Positions 14,227-21,946 of a stretch of DNA of 42,457 bases are shown here, one piece after another (positions within the stretch are counted from its first letter, which is position 1; the number at the start of each line of letters is the position of its first letter). The stretch is from the NCBI RefSeq assembly GCF_002154505.1, contig NZ_MUBM01000076.1, forward strand, positions 347-42,803, read 5' to 3'. The stretch comes from Streptomyces carpinensis (lineage in GTDB: Bacteria > Actinomycetota > Actinomycetes > Streptomycetales > Streptomycetaceae). The notes beneath the pieces were generated by a model that was not told where the DNA came from, made no database searches, and saw only the letters and a list, made by a program, of their open reading frames with translations. Made by a program: the position numbers and the translations under genes.

Positions 14227-14651
14227 TCCTGCTCCTCCCTCCTGCGCGTGGTCGCCTTACGAGGCCGCGGCCGGGACTCGGTCTCGCCCGAGTGCTCCGT
14301 CCGCGCCTGCTTGAAGGCGTCGGAGATCGTCTCGGCGGCGCCGGACAGCGCCCCCTTTGACTTGCCGCGCGCACCGGACTCGGTGACCTCGCCGACCAGG
14401 TCGGGCAGGCCCGGGGCCTTGTGGGGGCCCGCTTCCAGATCGAGCCGGTTGCACGCCTCGGCGAAGCGCAGATACGTGTCCACGCTGGCGACGACTACGC
14501 GCACGTCGATCTTCAGGATCTCGATACCGACCAGGGAAACCCTCACGAACGCGTCGATCACCAGGCCCCTGTCGAGGACGAGTTCCAATACGTCGTAGAG
14601 GCCGCTGGTGCCGCCTCCACCGCCGGACGTCTGTGCCGGGACAACGGTCAT
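14223..14651 (-). CDS. gvpA: Gas vesicle structural protein GvpA (with long C-terminal tail)
   Basis: A 142-residue GvpA. Residues 18-75 carry the shell core YDVLELVLDRGLVIDAFVRV then LVGIEILKIDVRVVVASVDT. From about 80 a tail of some 60 residues becomes basic (SRPRPRKATTRRREEQE), whereas the classic GvpA is about 70 residues. It is preceded by AAGGAGG, the best ribosome-binding site in the cluster, 9 bases before the ATG. It lies 102 bases downstream of gvpO, with a hairpin in the gap. Confidence 0.93.
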   Translation of the reverse strand: MTVVPAQTSGGGGGTSGLYDVLELVLDRGLVIDAFVRVSLVGIEILKIDVRVVVASVDTYLRFAEACNRLDLEAGPHKAPGLPDLVGEVTESGARGKSKGALSGAAETISDAFKQARTEHSGETESRPRPRKATTRRREEQE

Positions 14652-14729
14652 GCCGACCGTGCCTCCTTGTCTGTGAGTGAGATGACAAATGTCCTTGTGT
14701 GGTCTTGCGTGCGTGTTCCTTTGCGTGCG

Positions 14730-14747
14730 GGCGGCCCGGCGGCCGCC
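14730..14747 (-). terminator. Hairpin between gvpO and gvpA
   Basis: Perfect 7-bp arms GGCGGCC/GGCCGCC around a 4-nt loop, 6 bases after the gvpO stop. The rest of the gap (14652-14729) has a short direct repeat (TTGCGTGCG at about 14706 and 14720) and the strong gvpA ribosome-binding site. It could attenuate read-through or protect the gvpA message. Confidence 0.5.
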
Positions 14748-14753
14748 GAGCCT

Positions 14754-15128
14754 CTATTTGTCGGCTCGTCCGCGTTCGTAGCGGCTCCGGCGCTGGTAGC
14801 CGGTGAGCTGCCCCTCGCTGTCGAGTTCGACCAGGTAGCTCGCCATCAGGCTCATGGTGTCGGGCACCCGGGCCAGTTCGAGGACTTCGACCTCCAGCGC
14901 CCAGCCGTCCTCCGTCTGCTCGAAGGTCGTGACGGACTCCGCCGTCAGACCGGTCAGCTCGGCGAACTGGGCGCGCGCCTCGCGCAGCACCTCCATGGGC
15001 TTGGGCCGGGGCGCGGCAGCGCCCTGGTCGTTCGCACGGTTGTCGTCGTCGGTGCCGGTGTGAGACTCCTGTGGTTCTTGTGCGTTCTGTGAACGCTGCG
15101 ATTTGGCTGTGTTGTCTGTATTCGCCAT
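14754..15128 (-). CDS. gvpO: Gas vesicle protein GvpO
   Basis: A 124-residue GvpO. The first 45 residues are polar and Gln/Asn/Asp-rich (KSQRSQNAQEPQESHTGTDD). The conserved GvpO domain follows, with EVLREARAQFAELTGLTAES, then DGWALEVEVLELARVPDTMS and ending LTGYQRRSRYERGRADK. GvpO is required for gas-vesicle formation and is implicated in regulation in haloarchaea. ATG 15128 has GGAGAGG 5 bases upstream. It heads the cluster, 110 bases after the LigD-polymerase gene on the same strand. Confidence 0.92.
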   Translation of the reverse strand: MANTDNTAKSQRSQNAQEPQESHTGTDDDNRANDQGAAAPRPKPMEVLREARAQFAELTGLTAESVTTFEQTEDGWALEVEVLELARVPDTMSLMASYLVELDSEGQLTGYQRRSRYERGRADK

Positions 15129-15238
15129 GGCCACCTCTCCACTCCGTGTGGCCGCAGCTTCCTTGGCCAAACCTTCACAACGGCAGGCGTCCTGGCTGCC
15201 GGGTGTCCGGCCTGCGCACAGGGATGCGTGTGACCGAA

Positions 15239-16198
15239 TCACCCGCGCAGTGCGTCGAGGCGCCGCCGTGCCGGTCCCAGGGCACGGCCGCGGGCGGGCA
15301 GGCCGGCCCAGGGGCGGGTCCGGGCCTGATCGAGGGCGTCGGCGATCGTCCAGCGCCGCGCACCCAGGTCGGGGTCGTCGAGCTGGTCCCAGGAGATGGG
15401 CACGGCGACCGGTGCGCCGGGCCTGGCGCGAACGGTGTAGGGGGCGACCGCGGTCTGGGCGTAGGCGTTGCGCTGCACGTCGAGGTAGAGGCGGTCGCCG
15501 CGGTCCTTCTTGCGGGCGGCCGTGGTGAGCCGGTCGGGATGTCCGGCGGCCAGCAGTTCGGCGGCGTCCCGGGCGAATTCCCGTACCTCGTCGAAGCCGT
15601 GGCCCGCGTCGAGGGGCACGACCACGTGCAGTCCGCGCGAGCCGGTCGTCATCAGCCCCGAGGGCAGCTTCAGCCCGTCGAGCAGCTCGCCCAGCAGCCG
15701 GGCCGCCTCGCGGACGCGCCCGAAGTCGTCGTCGAAAGGGTCGAGGTCGAAGACCAGCCGGTCCGGCCGATCGGTGTGCCCGGTGCGCGACAGCCAGCGG
15801 TGCAGCGTCAGACAGGCCTGGTCCGCCAGGTACACGAGGCCGGCGGTGTCGTCGCAGACGGCGTGCGTGACCGTGCCGCCTTCCTTGGCGACCTCGGCCC
15901 GGGTGATCCAGTCCGGGTAGTGCTCCGGGGTGTTCTTCTGCATGAACACCGGCCCGTCCAGTCCGTCCGGATGCCGCTCCAGCATCAGCGGACGGCCGCG
16001 CAGGTGCGGCAGCAGGTACCGCGCGACGGACCGGTAGTAGTCGACCAGGTCGCCTTTCGTGTACTCCTCCGCGTGCCCCCCGTCCCTTCCGCTTCCGTCG
16101 TCCTCCTCTCCTTCGCCGGCGGGGAAGAGGACCTTGTCCGGCCGGTGCACCTCCACGGTGCGCCGGCCGGCCCGCACCGTGCGCGTATCGCCGCTCAC
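15239..16198 (-). CDS. ligD: LigD-type DNA polymerase/primase domain protein (NHEJ)
   Basis: A 319-residue stand-alone PolDom (archaeo-eukaryotic primase fold), the bacterial end-joining polymerase. It shows VEVHRPDKVLFP near the N terminus, VFMQKNTPEHYPDWI (about 84-98), the catalytic DLDP at 151-154 and TTGSRGLHVVVPL. An acidic, glycine-rich insert lies at about 27-46 (GEGEEDDGSGRDGGHAEE). Ligase and nuclease domains are absent. In the family the enzyme adds nucleotides at broken ends with Ku. Its GTG start overlaps the transketolase stop, so it is translationally coupled. Confidence 0.88.
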   Translation of the reverse strand: MSGDTRTVRAGRRTVEVHRPDKVLFPAGEGEEDDGSGRDGGHAEEYTKGDLVDYYRSVARYLLPHLRGRPLMLERHPDGLDGPVFMQKNTPEHYPDWITRAEVAKEGGTVTHAVCDDTAGLVYLADQACLTLHRWLSRTGHTDRPDRLVFDLDPFDDDFGRVREAARLLGELLDGLKLPSGLMTTGSRGLHVVVPLDAGHGFDEVREFARDAAELLAAGHPDRLTTAARKKDRGDRLYLDVQRNAYAQTAVAPYTVRARPGAPVAVPISWDQLDDPDLGARRWTIADALDQARTRPWAGLPARGRALGPARRRLDALRG

Positions 16199-18042
16199 GG
16201 CACCACCGCCTCCTCCACCAGCAGCCGGGCGGAGGCCGCGATCGACTCGGCGTCGATGCCGGCCGCGTGCAGCTGCTCGGCGGGCGAGGCCGAACCGGGC
16301 ATCGCACGGACGGCGAGCCGGACCAGGCGCGGCACCGGGCGTCCGTCGAGGAAGGCCTCGAGGACCGCGTCGCCGATGCCGCCCTCCTCGTGGTGGTCCT
16401 CGACCGTGAGCAGGCAGCCGGTGTCCTCGGCGGCCTGCCGCAGCGTGGCGCGGTCGACGGGCTTGACGGAGTACAGGTCGATCACCCGGACCGGGATGCC
16501 CTCCCGCTCGAGGCTGTCGGCGGCGGCCAGCGCCTCGTGCAGGGTGACGCCCGCGGCGACGATCGTCAGCCGGTCCCCGGCGGAGGACCGCAGCACCTTG
16601 CTGCCGCCGACGGGGAACTCCTCGTCGGGCCCGTAGAGCACCGGGCTCGCCCCGCGCGAGGTGCGCAGGTAGCGGATGCCGACCAGGTCGGCCATCTCCG
16701 CGACGAGCTTCGCGGCCTGGTTGGCGTCGCTCGGGTACAGCACGGTGGAGCCGTGCACGGCCCGCATCATCGCCAGGTCCTCCAGGCCCATCTGACTGGG
16801 CCCGTCCTGCCCGATGGCGACGCCCGCGTGGGAGCCGTTGAGGTTGATGCCGGATCCACTGACGGAGGCCATCCGCACGAAGTCGTAGGCGCGGCTGAGG
16901 AAGGCCGCGAACGTGGAGGCGTAGGGCAGCCAACCGCGCCGGGCGACGCCGACCGCCGTCGCGATCATCTGCTGTTCGGCGATGTAGCACTCGAAGTAGC
17001 GGTCGGGGTGCTCCTTGGCGAAGAACTCCGAGCGGGTGGAGTCGCCGACCTCGCCGTCGAGGGCCACGACGTCGCCGCGCGCGGTGCCGAGCGCGGCCAG
17101 CGCCTGACCGTAGGCGTCGCGGGTGGCGACCTCCTCGCCCTTGTCCCAGCGGGGCAGTTCGAGGCTGCCGTTCCCGACGGCGTGCAGCGAGCGGGCGGAC
17201 GGCGGCTCGTGCACACGGACCCGGACGTCGCGGACACCGCCGAGTTCCTCGATCGCCTCGTCGGGGTTCTTCAGCGGCTTGCCGTGCAGCCCCTCGCGGT
17301 CCTCGGACTCCTTGGCACCCTTGCCCTTGAGGGTGCGGGCGATGATCGCCGTGGGCTGCCCCTTCGTGGAGATCGCCTCGCCGTAGGCGCGGTCGATCGC
17401 GTCCACGTCGTGGCCGTCGATCTCGACGGTGTGCCAGTCGAAGGCGCGGAAGCGACGGGCGTAGGCGTCCAGGTCGTGGCCGTGCCGGGTGGGGCCGCGC
17501 TGTCCGAGCCGGTTGACGTCGAGGATCACGGTCAGGTTGTCGAGGTGCTCGTACCCGGCGGCCTCGGCGGCCTCCCAGATCGATCCCTCGGCCATCTCGC
17601 TGTCCCCGCACAGCACCCACACCCGGTAGTCGGCGTGGTCGAGCCGCTTGCCGGCGAGCGCGATGCCGACCCCGATCGGCAGGCCCTGCCCCAGGGACCC
17701 GGTGGCCGTCTCCACCCACGGCAGCCGCTGCGGCGTGGGGTGCCCCTCCAGGCGGCTGCCCAGCTCGCGGAAGGTGAGCAGTTCGGCGTCGTCGATGGGG
17801 CCGGCCGCCTTGAAGGCGGAGTACAGCAGCGGGGAGGCGTGCCCCTTGGACAGCACGAAGCGGTCGTTGCCGGGGTGCTCCGGCCGGTCGAAGTCGTAGC
17901 GGAGGTGGTTGGCCAGGAGCACGGCCATCAGATCGGCGGCGGACATGGAGGACGTGGGATGCCCCGAGCCCGCCGCCGCCGAGGCCCGCACGCTGTCGAC
18001 ACGCAACTGCTGTCCGAGGTCGACGAGTTCGGCGGTGTTCAT
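16195..18042 (-). CDS. tkt: Transketolase
   Basis: A 615-residue transketolase on one chain. It transfers two-carbon ketol units in the pentose-phosphate pathway using thiamine diphosphate. The N-terminal pyrophosphate domain shows SGHPTSSMSAADLMAVLL, LGQGLPIGVGIALAGK and LCGDSEMAEGSIWEA. The pyrimidine domain has YIAEQQMIATAVGVARRG and SHAGVAIGQDGPSQMG. The C-terminal domain carries DLYSVKPVDRATL and VEDHHEEGGIGDA. The length is near that of animal-type and actinobacterial single-chain enzymes. It overlaps both neighbours by four bases (the stop codon of NDH-2 and the start codon of the polymerase). Confidence 0.93.
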   Translation of the reverse strand: MNTAELVDLGQQLRVDSVRASAAAGSGHPTSSMSAADLMAVLLANHLRYDFDRPEHPGNDRFVLSKGHASPLLYSAFKAAGPIDDAELLTFRELGSRLEGHPTPQRLPWVETATGSLGQGLPIGVGIALAGKRLDHADYRVWVLCGDSEMAEGSIWEAAEAAGYEHLDNLTVILDVNRLGQRGPTRHGHDLDAYARRFRAFDWHTVEIDGHDVDAIDRAYGEAISTKGQPTAIIARTLKGKGAKESEDREGLHGKPLKNPDEAIEELGGVRDVRVRVHEPPSARSLHAVGNGSLELPRWDKGEEVATRDAYGQALAALGTARGDVVALDGEVGDSTRSEFFAKEHPDRYFECYIAEQQMIATAVGVARRGWLPYASTFAAFLSRAYDFVRMASVSGSGINLNGSHAGVAIGQDGPSQMGLEDLAMMRAVHGSTVLYPSDANQAAKLVAEMADLVGIRYLRTSRGASPVLYGPDEEFPVGGSKVLRSSAGDRLTIVAAGVTLHEALAAADSLEREGIPVRVIDLYSVKPVDRATLRQAAEDTGCLLTVEDHHEEGGIGDAVLEAFLDGRPVPRLVRLAVRAMPGSASPAEQLHAAGIDAESIAASARLLVEEAVVP

Positions 18043-19646
18043 GAGTCTCCTTCCGCGGGGATGTCGTCACGCTTGACCGGGCCGGGGGCGGGGTGGTGTT
18101 CGTGGTGTCCGGGACCGGGCTGGTTCTTGGCGGGCTCACCACCGGGCTGGTTCTTCGCGGGCTCACCACCGGGCTGGTTCTTCGCGGGCTCCCCGCCCGG
18201 CTGTTTCTTCGCGGCCTCGGCGCCCGGTCGCCGCGCGTTCTTCGTGTTCTCGTCGTGCACGTTCTTCTCGTTCTTCTCGTTCTTCTCGTCCTCGGTGCTC
18301 TCAGTGGCTCCCACCGGCGCTCCCGCCCGGGGTTCCTCCGTCCGGCCCCCCACCCGGGCCAGCTCGGGGGAGGAGGTGTCCAGCGGCACCGACCAGGACC
18401 GTACGAGTCCCAACTGGACGGCTTGGCGCGGCAGTACGGCGTTCAGCAGCCAGTCCGCCGCCACCCGTACCCGGTTGGCCGGCATCGCCGCGAGGTGGTA
18501 GCCGCGGGTGATGGCGCCGGCCACCGCACCGGAAAGCGGGACGCCGAGCGGATTGGCGGCGGCGTGGGCGCCGCCGAGGTCCACGACGAAGCCCAGGTCC
18601 CGATGGCGGTAGGGGCGCGGCGCACAGACACCGAGCGAGGCGGCGACGTTGATGGCGGCCACCCTGCCCTGCCGCCAGGCGTGCTGGGCGGTCATCGGCG
18701 TGTACGCGCCGGGCTTGTTCGCGTCGGGTACGGCCGCGGCGTCGCCGCACGCGAACACCTCGGGATGCCCCGGCACCTGGAGATAGGGGTCGACGACGAG
18801 CCGCCCGCGCTCGAGCGGCCGGCCGGTGCTCTTCACGAGCGGGTCGGGCCGTACGCCCACGCACCACACCAGCGTGCGGGTCGGTACGAACTCGCCGTCG
18901 GTCAGGAGCACGCCCTCGTGCGTGGCCTCCTTGACCGAGGTGCCCATGCGGACGTCGACGCCCCGTTCCCGCAGCACCCGGTCCGCGGTGCGCGAGAGCC
19001 GCTCGTCCAGCTCCGGCAGCACGCGGTCCGCGACGTCCAGGAGCATCCAGCGCGGACGCATCCCCTGCCGCAGCGGGTGCCGGCGCACCTGGGCGTCGGT
19101 GTACATCTTGCCGTGCGCGGCGACCTCGGTGCCGGTGTAGCCCGCCCCGACCACGACGAAGGTGCAGCGGGCGGCGCAGCTGTCGCGGTCCTCGGCGGCG
19201 GCCGCGAGCTCGATCTGCCGGGTCACGTGGTCGCGCAGGTACAGCGCCTCGGGCAGCCCCCGGAAGCCGTGCGCGTGCTCGGCGACACCCGGGATCGGCA
19301 GCAGCTTGTTGACGCTGCCCACCGCCAGCACCAGCCGGTCGTAGTCCAGCGTCCCCACGCCGCCCTCGGGGTCGGTGTAGCGCACGGTGCGCGCGTCCAT
19401 GTCGATGCCGTCGGCCTCGCCGAGGACCAGGCGCACGCCGGGCAGGGCGCCGGAGAGCGAGACGGCGACCCGGCGCGGCTCCAGGATGCCCGCGGCCACC
19501 TGCGGAAGCAGCGGCACGTACAGAAAGTAGTCGGTCGGGTTCAGCAGGGTGATGTCGGCTTTGTTCCGGGACATCCGGGACAGGGTCTGGGCCGCACGGT
19601 ATCCGGCGAAGCCGGCACCGACGATCACGATGCGGGGTCGACTCAC
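18039..19646 (-). CDS. NAD(P)/FAD-dependent oxidoreductase, NDH-2 type, with repetitive tail
   Basis: A 535-residue type II NADH dehydrogenase-like flavoprotein that would pass electrons from NADH to quinones at the membrane. The FAD motif VGAGFAG is at about 9-15 and the NAD motif VVGAGYTGTEV at 166-175. The second FAD contact is VFACGDAAAVP (about 295). From about 460 the protein becomes an unusual hydrophilic tail with EKNEKNEKN and four 9-residue repeats of the type KNQPGGEPA, then a histidine-rich end (GPGHHEHHPAPG). The GTG start follows GGAGG. It is first in the NDH-2/tkt/LigD operon. Confidence 0.9.
   Translation of the reverse strand: MSRPRIVIVGAGFAGYRAAQTLSRMSRNKADITLLNPTDYFLYVPLLPQVAAGILEPRRVAVSLSGALPGVRLVLGEADGIDMDARTVRYTDPEGGVGTLDYDRLVLAVGSVNKLLPIPGVAEHAHGFRGLPEALYLRDHVTRQIELAAAAEDRDSCAARCTFVVVGAGYTGTEVAAHGKMYTDAQVRRHPLRQGMRPRWMLLDVADRVLPELDERLSRTADRVLRERGVDVRMGTSVKEATHEGVLLTDGEFVPTRTLVWCVGVRPDPLVKSTGRPLERGRLVVDPYLQVPGHPEVFACGDAAAVPDANKPGAYTPMTAQHAWRQGRVAAINVAASLGVCAPRPYRHRDLGFVVDLGGAHAAANPLGVPLSGAVAGAITRGYHLAAMPANRVRVAADWLLNAVLPRQAVQLGLVRSWSVPLDTSSPELARVGGRTEEPRAGAPVGATESTEDEKNEKNEKNVHDENTKNARRPGAEAAKKQPGGEPAKNQPGGEPAKNQPGGEPAKNQPGPGHHEHHPAPGPVKRDDIPAEGDS
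18121..18228. repeat. Four 27-bp tandem repeats encoding the NDH-2 tail
   Basis: Units 18121-18147, 18148-18174 and 18175-18201 are nearly identical; 18202-18228 is a diverged fourth unit. On the minus strand each encodes nine residues of the form GEPAKNQPG. A second microrepeat, three copies of GTTCTTCTC, lies at about 18261-18288 and encodes EKN repeats. Confidence 0.85.
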
Positions 19647-20029
19647 GGTTCGCCTCCGGCACTGTCGCGTACCTCGTACGGAACTGGAGTCTTTACGTTC
19701 GGACCATGCCGGGCTCGCGGGGCCTGGCACGCCCTCCCCCACTGCCTCAAGGGTGTGGGCGGTGCCCCCAGCGGCGTTGTCGTCGGTCGCCGACGCTCCG
19801 CGTCGACTCCCTCCTCCGCCTTGCAGCCGCACGCACCAGGCCCGGCTCCCTGATCCGGCCTGATCCAAACGAAAGACCCTAACCGCGTCCCCCCGGCCGG
19901 GGCACCCAAACGTCGGGGCACCGGGCCCGCTCCGGCCGGACACGGTGCGGGGCCCGTCGGTTTCCGTCCGCGCCGCCGGGTACTCGGGAGCGCGACCCGA
20001 ACCCGCCCATGTCGTGGAGGTATCGCCAC
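19647..20029. other. Divergent intergenic region between the NDH-2 and F420-oxidoreductase genes
   Basis: No supportable gene. It holds an imperfect hairpin (GGCAC...GTGCC arms within 19726-19766), a direct repeat of GGATCAGG read on the minus strand (about 19853-19866), and a minus-strand TTAGGGT about 220 bases before the NDH-2 start that may be a -10 element. The SigB-type promoter at 19959-19983 lies at its right end. Confidence 0.5.
19959..19983 (+). promoter_or_regulatory. Candidate SigB-type promoter of the F420-oxidoreductase gene
   Basis: GGGTAC at 19978-19983 is preceded by GTTT (19960-19963, 14-nt spacer) or GGTT (19959-19962, 15-nt spacer). Both fit GNNT-N14-16-GGGTAC/T. The predicted start near 19990 leaves a leader of about 40 nt. 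Confidence 0.55.
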
Positions 20030-20986
20030 ATGCCCGAGTACGGTTACCACCTGTCGTGCGAGCAGTACGGCCCGGCGGAACTCGTGGAGCAGGCGCGCAT
20101 GGCCGAGCAGGCCGGCTTCCAGGCGCTGTGGATCTCGGACCATTACCACCCGTGGAACGACGCGCAGGGCCAGAGCCCCTTCGTCTGGTCGGTGATCGGG
20201 GCGCTGTCCGAGGCGGTGTCCCTGCCCGTGGAGACGGCCGTGACCTGCCCGACCGTGCGGATCCACCCGGCTGTGCTGGCGCAGGCCGCCGCGACCAGCG
20301 CGGTGATGACCGAGGGCCGGTTCCGGCTGGGCGTCGGCACCGGCGAGGCGCTCAACGAGCACATCCTCGGCGACCGGTGGCCGCCCGCGCACATCCGGCT
20401 GGAGATGCTGGAGGAAGCCGTCCAGGTGATGCGCCGGCTGCTGACCGGTGAGGAGGTCAGCCACCACGGCACGCACTACACGGTGGAGAACGCCCGTCTG
20501 TACACCGTCCCCGACGAACCCGTCCCGATCGACATCTCCGGTTTCGGCCCAAAGGCGACGTCGCTCGCGGCGCGCGTGGCCGACGGCTACATCACGATGA
20601 TGCCGGACGAGGAGATGGTCACCCAGTACCGCAAGGGCGGCGGTGGCGCCAAGCCGGTCAGCGGCGGCACGAAGGTGTGCTTCGGACACGACCGCGACGA
20701 GTGCGTCCGTACCGTGCACGACCTGTGGTACAACGAGCAACTCCCCGGCGAGATGGGCCAGGTGCTGCCGACGCCCCGTCACTTCGAGCAGCTCAAGCCG
20801 CTGGTCACCGAGGACATGGTCCGTGAGAACGTGGTGTGCGGCGACGACGCCGACCAGCACGTGGCCGCGCTCAAGGAGTTCGCCGACGCGGGCTTCGACC
20901 GGGTCTACGTCAACCAGATCGGCTCCGACCAGCGCGGCTTCTTCGACTTCTACCGCACGAAGGTGCTGCCGCAGCTGCCGCGGTGA
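20030..20986 (+). CDS. F420-dependent LLM-class oxidoreductase (G6PDH-related, TIGR03557-like)
   Basis: A 318-residue luciferase-like TIM-barrel enzyme using deazaflavin F420. The family start EYGYHLSCEQYGPAELVEQA is present, followed by LWISDHYHPWNDAQGQSPFV and VMTEGRFRLGVGTGEALNEH. The phosphate/F420-contact segment is GFGPKATSLAARVADGYI, and the C terminus is RVYVNQIGSDQRGFFDFY. The substrate is not predictable; relatives oxidise sugars or alcohols. ATG 20030 is preceded by GGAGG at 9 bases. A convergent neighbour overlaps its 3' end by 37 bases only because that neighbour is frame-shifted. Confidence 0.9.
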   Translation: MPEYGYHLSCEQYGPAELVEQARMAEQAGFQALWISDHYHPWNDAQGQSPFVWSVIGALSEAVSLPVETAVTCPTVRIHPAVLAQAAATSAVMTEGRFRLGVGTGEALNEHILGDRWPPAHIRLEMLEEAVQVMRRLLTGEEVSHHGTHYTVENARLYTVPDEPVPIDISGFGPKATSLAARVADGYITMMPDEEMVTQYRKGGGGAKPVSGGTKVCFGHDRDECVRTVHDLWYNEQLPGEMGQVLPTPRHFEQLKPLVTEDMVRENVVCGDDADQHVAALKEFADAGFDRVYVNQIGSDQRGFFDFYRTKVLPQLPR

Positions 20987-21468
20987 CGGGTGGTTTGGTG
21001 TCCGTCGCTCAGGACTCGGTGTCCTCGGGGCGTGTCGGTCGCGGAACGGCGGCCGGCGCCTCCGGAGGGGTGGTGGGCATCGGCGGCACCGTCCCAGGAG
21101 CCGCATCGCCGCGCCCGCGGTCGTGCCCGCCCGCGGTCGTGCCCGCCCGCGGGCCCACCGGTCCCCGCGGGCAGGGATCGCGCCGCTGCGGGCCGCGCCG
21201 CCTCGCGCAGCGCGTACGCCACCGCGCCCAGAATCGCCGCGGTGATCAGCGCGGCGGCCCAGCCGGGCAGCCCGATCGCGAGAGCCAGCCCCACGGCCAG
21301 GGCCACGGCCGCGCCCGCGTAGAGGGCGACGGCGCCGGACGCGGCGTACAGCATGGCCGTGCGGCGCTGCCTGCGCGTCTGCTCGCGCAGCTCGTCGCGC
21401 ACCGTCTCACGCGCCACCTGCGCCAGTTCGTCGACCAGTTGCTTGTCCAGATGATCCAAGCCATTCAT
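20950..21468 (-). CDS. Phage-holin-like (actinobacterial holin superfamily) membrane protein, C terminus probably frame-shifted
   Basis: The open frame gives 172 residues. The genuine-looking part is residues 1-85: a helical start (MNGLDHLDKQLVDELAQVA), a basic stretch RRQRRTA, then two hydrophobic segments (LYAASGAVALYAGAAVALAV and LPGWAAALITAAILGAVAYA). This pattern fits the putative holin/DUF1469-like families of Actinobacteria. After about residue 100 the sequence becomes arginine-, histidine- and cysteine-rich. It crosses a 16-bp tandem duplication. Removing one copy restores a Pro-rich tail ending EDTES with a stop at 21009-21011, clear of the neighbouring gene. The start ATG follows GCAGGGA. 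Confidence 0.72.
   Translation of the reverse strand: MNGLDHLDKQLVDELAQVARETVRDELREQTRRQRRTAMLYAASGAVALYAGAAVALAVGLALAIGLPGWAAALITAAILGAVAYALREAARPAAARSLPAGTGGPAGGHDRGRARPRARRCGSWDGAADAHHPSGGAGRRSATDTPRGHRVLSDGHQTTRHRGSCGSTFVR
21113..21152. repeat. 16-bp tandem duplication inside the holin-like gene
   Basis: GCCCGCGGTCGTGCCC occurs at 21113-21128 and again at 21129-21144, followed by an 8-base partial copy (21145-21152). Sixteen is not a multiple of three, so copy number changes the reading frame. Confidence 0.9.
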
Positions 21469-21580
21469 TCCCTGCGGGTACCCGCCCGTCCATGCGGGTA
21501 ACGCCGCCCCGCGGCCACCGGCTCCCGGTTGCGCGCCGAATGGATCTCTCCTTTCTCCGGTGCCAACTAGGCTCGCCCGC

Positions 21581-21928
21581 ATGGAGATTCTGGGAGCCAG
21601 CCTGCGCGTCTGCGTCGACGACCTGGAGACCGCCGTCCCCTTCTACGAACGTCTTGCGGGCGGCAGAGCCCTCCGGTTCGAACGCGGTGGCGTCCAGGTG
21701 GCCGCCGTCGGCTGCTTCCTGCTGATGAGCGGCCCCGAGTCGCAGCTGGAGGTGCTGCGCAAGGTGACGGCGACCATCGCCGTCGAGGACGTCGACGAGG
21801 CCCACCGGGTCCTGACCGAACTCGGCGCCCGCATCGTCGCGGGCCCGGTCCCGACCCCGGTGGGCCGCAATCTGATCGCCATGCACCCGGACGGTGCGGT
21901 GTACGAGTACGTGGACCGCCGCGGCTGA
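21581..21928 (+). CDS. VOC/glyoxalase-like protein
   Basis: A 115-residue single vicinal-oxygen-chelate protein. It begins MEILGASLRVCVDDLETAVP, with FYERLAGGRALRFERGGVQV, and ends with the second half AVEDVDEAHRVLTELGARIV and GRNLIAMHPDGAVYEYVDR, the metal-site glutamate being in VYEYV. Its reaction is unknown; such proteins also act as binding or resistance proteins. ATG 21581 has no clear ribosome-binding site, and TAGGCT about 9 bases upstream suggests a leaderless transcript. Confidence 0.83.
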   Translation: MEILGASLRVCVDDLETAVPFYERLAGGRALRFERGGVQVAAVGCFLLMSGPESQLEVLRKVTATIAVEDVDEAHRVLTELGARIVAGPVPTPVGRNLIAMHPDGAVYEYVDRRG

Positions 21929-21946
21929 GCGGCGGCCCGCGACGGC

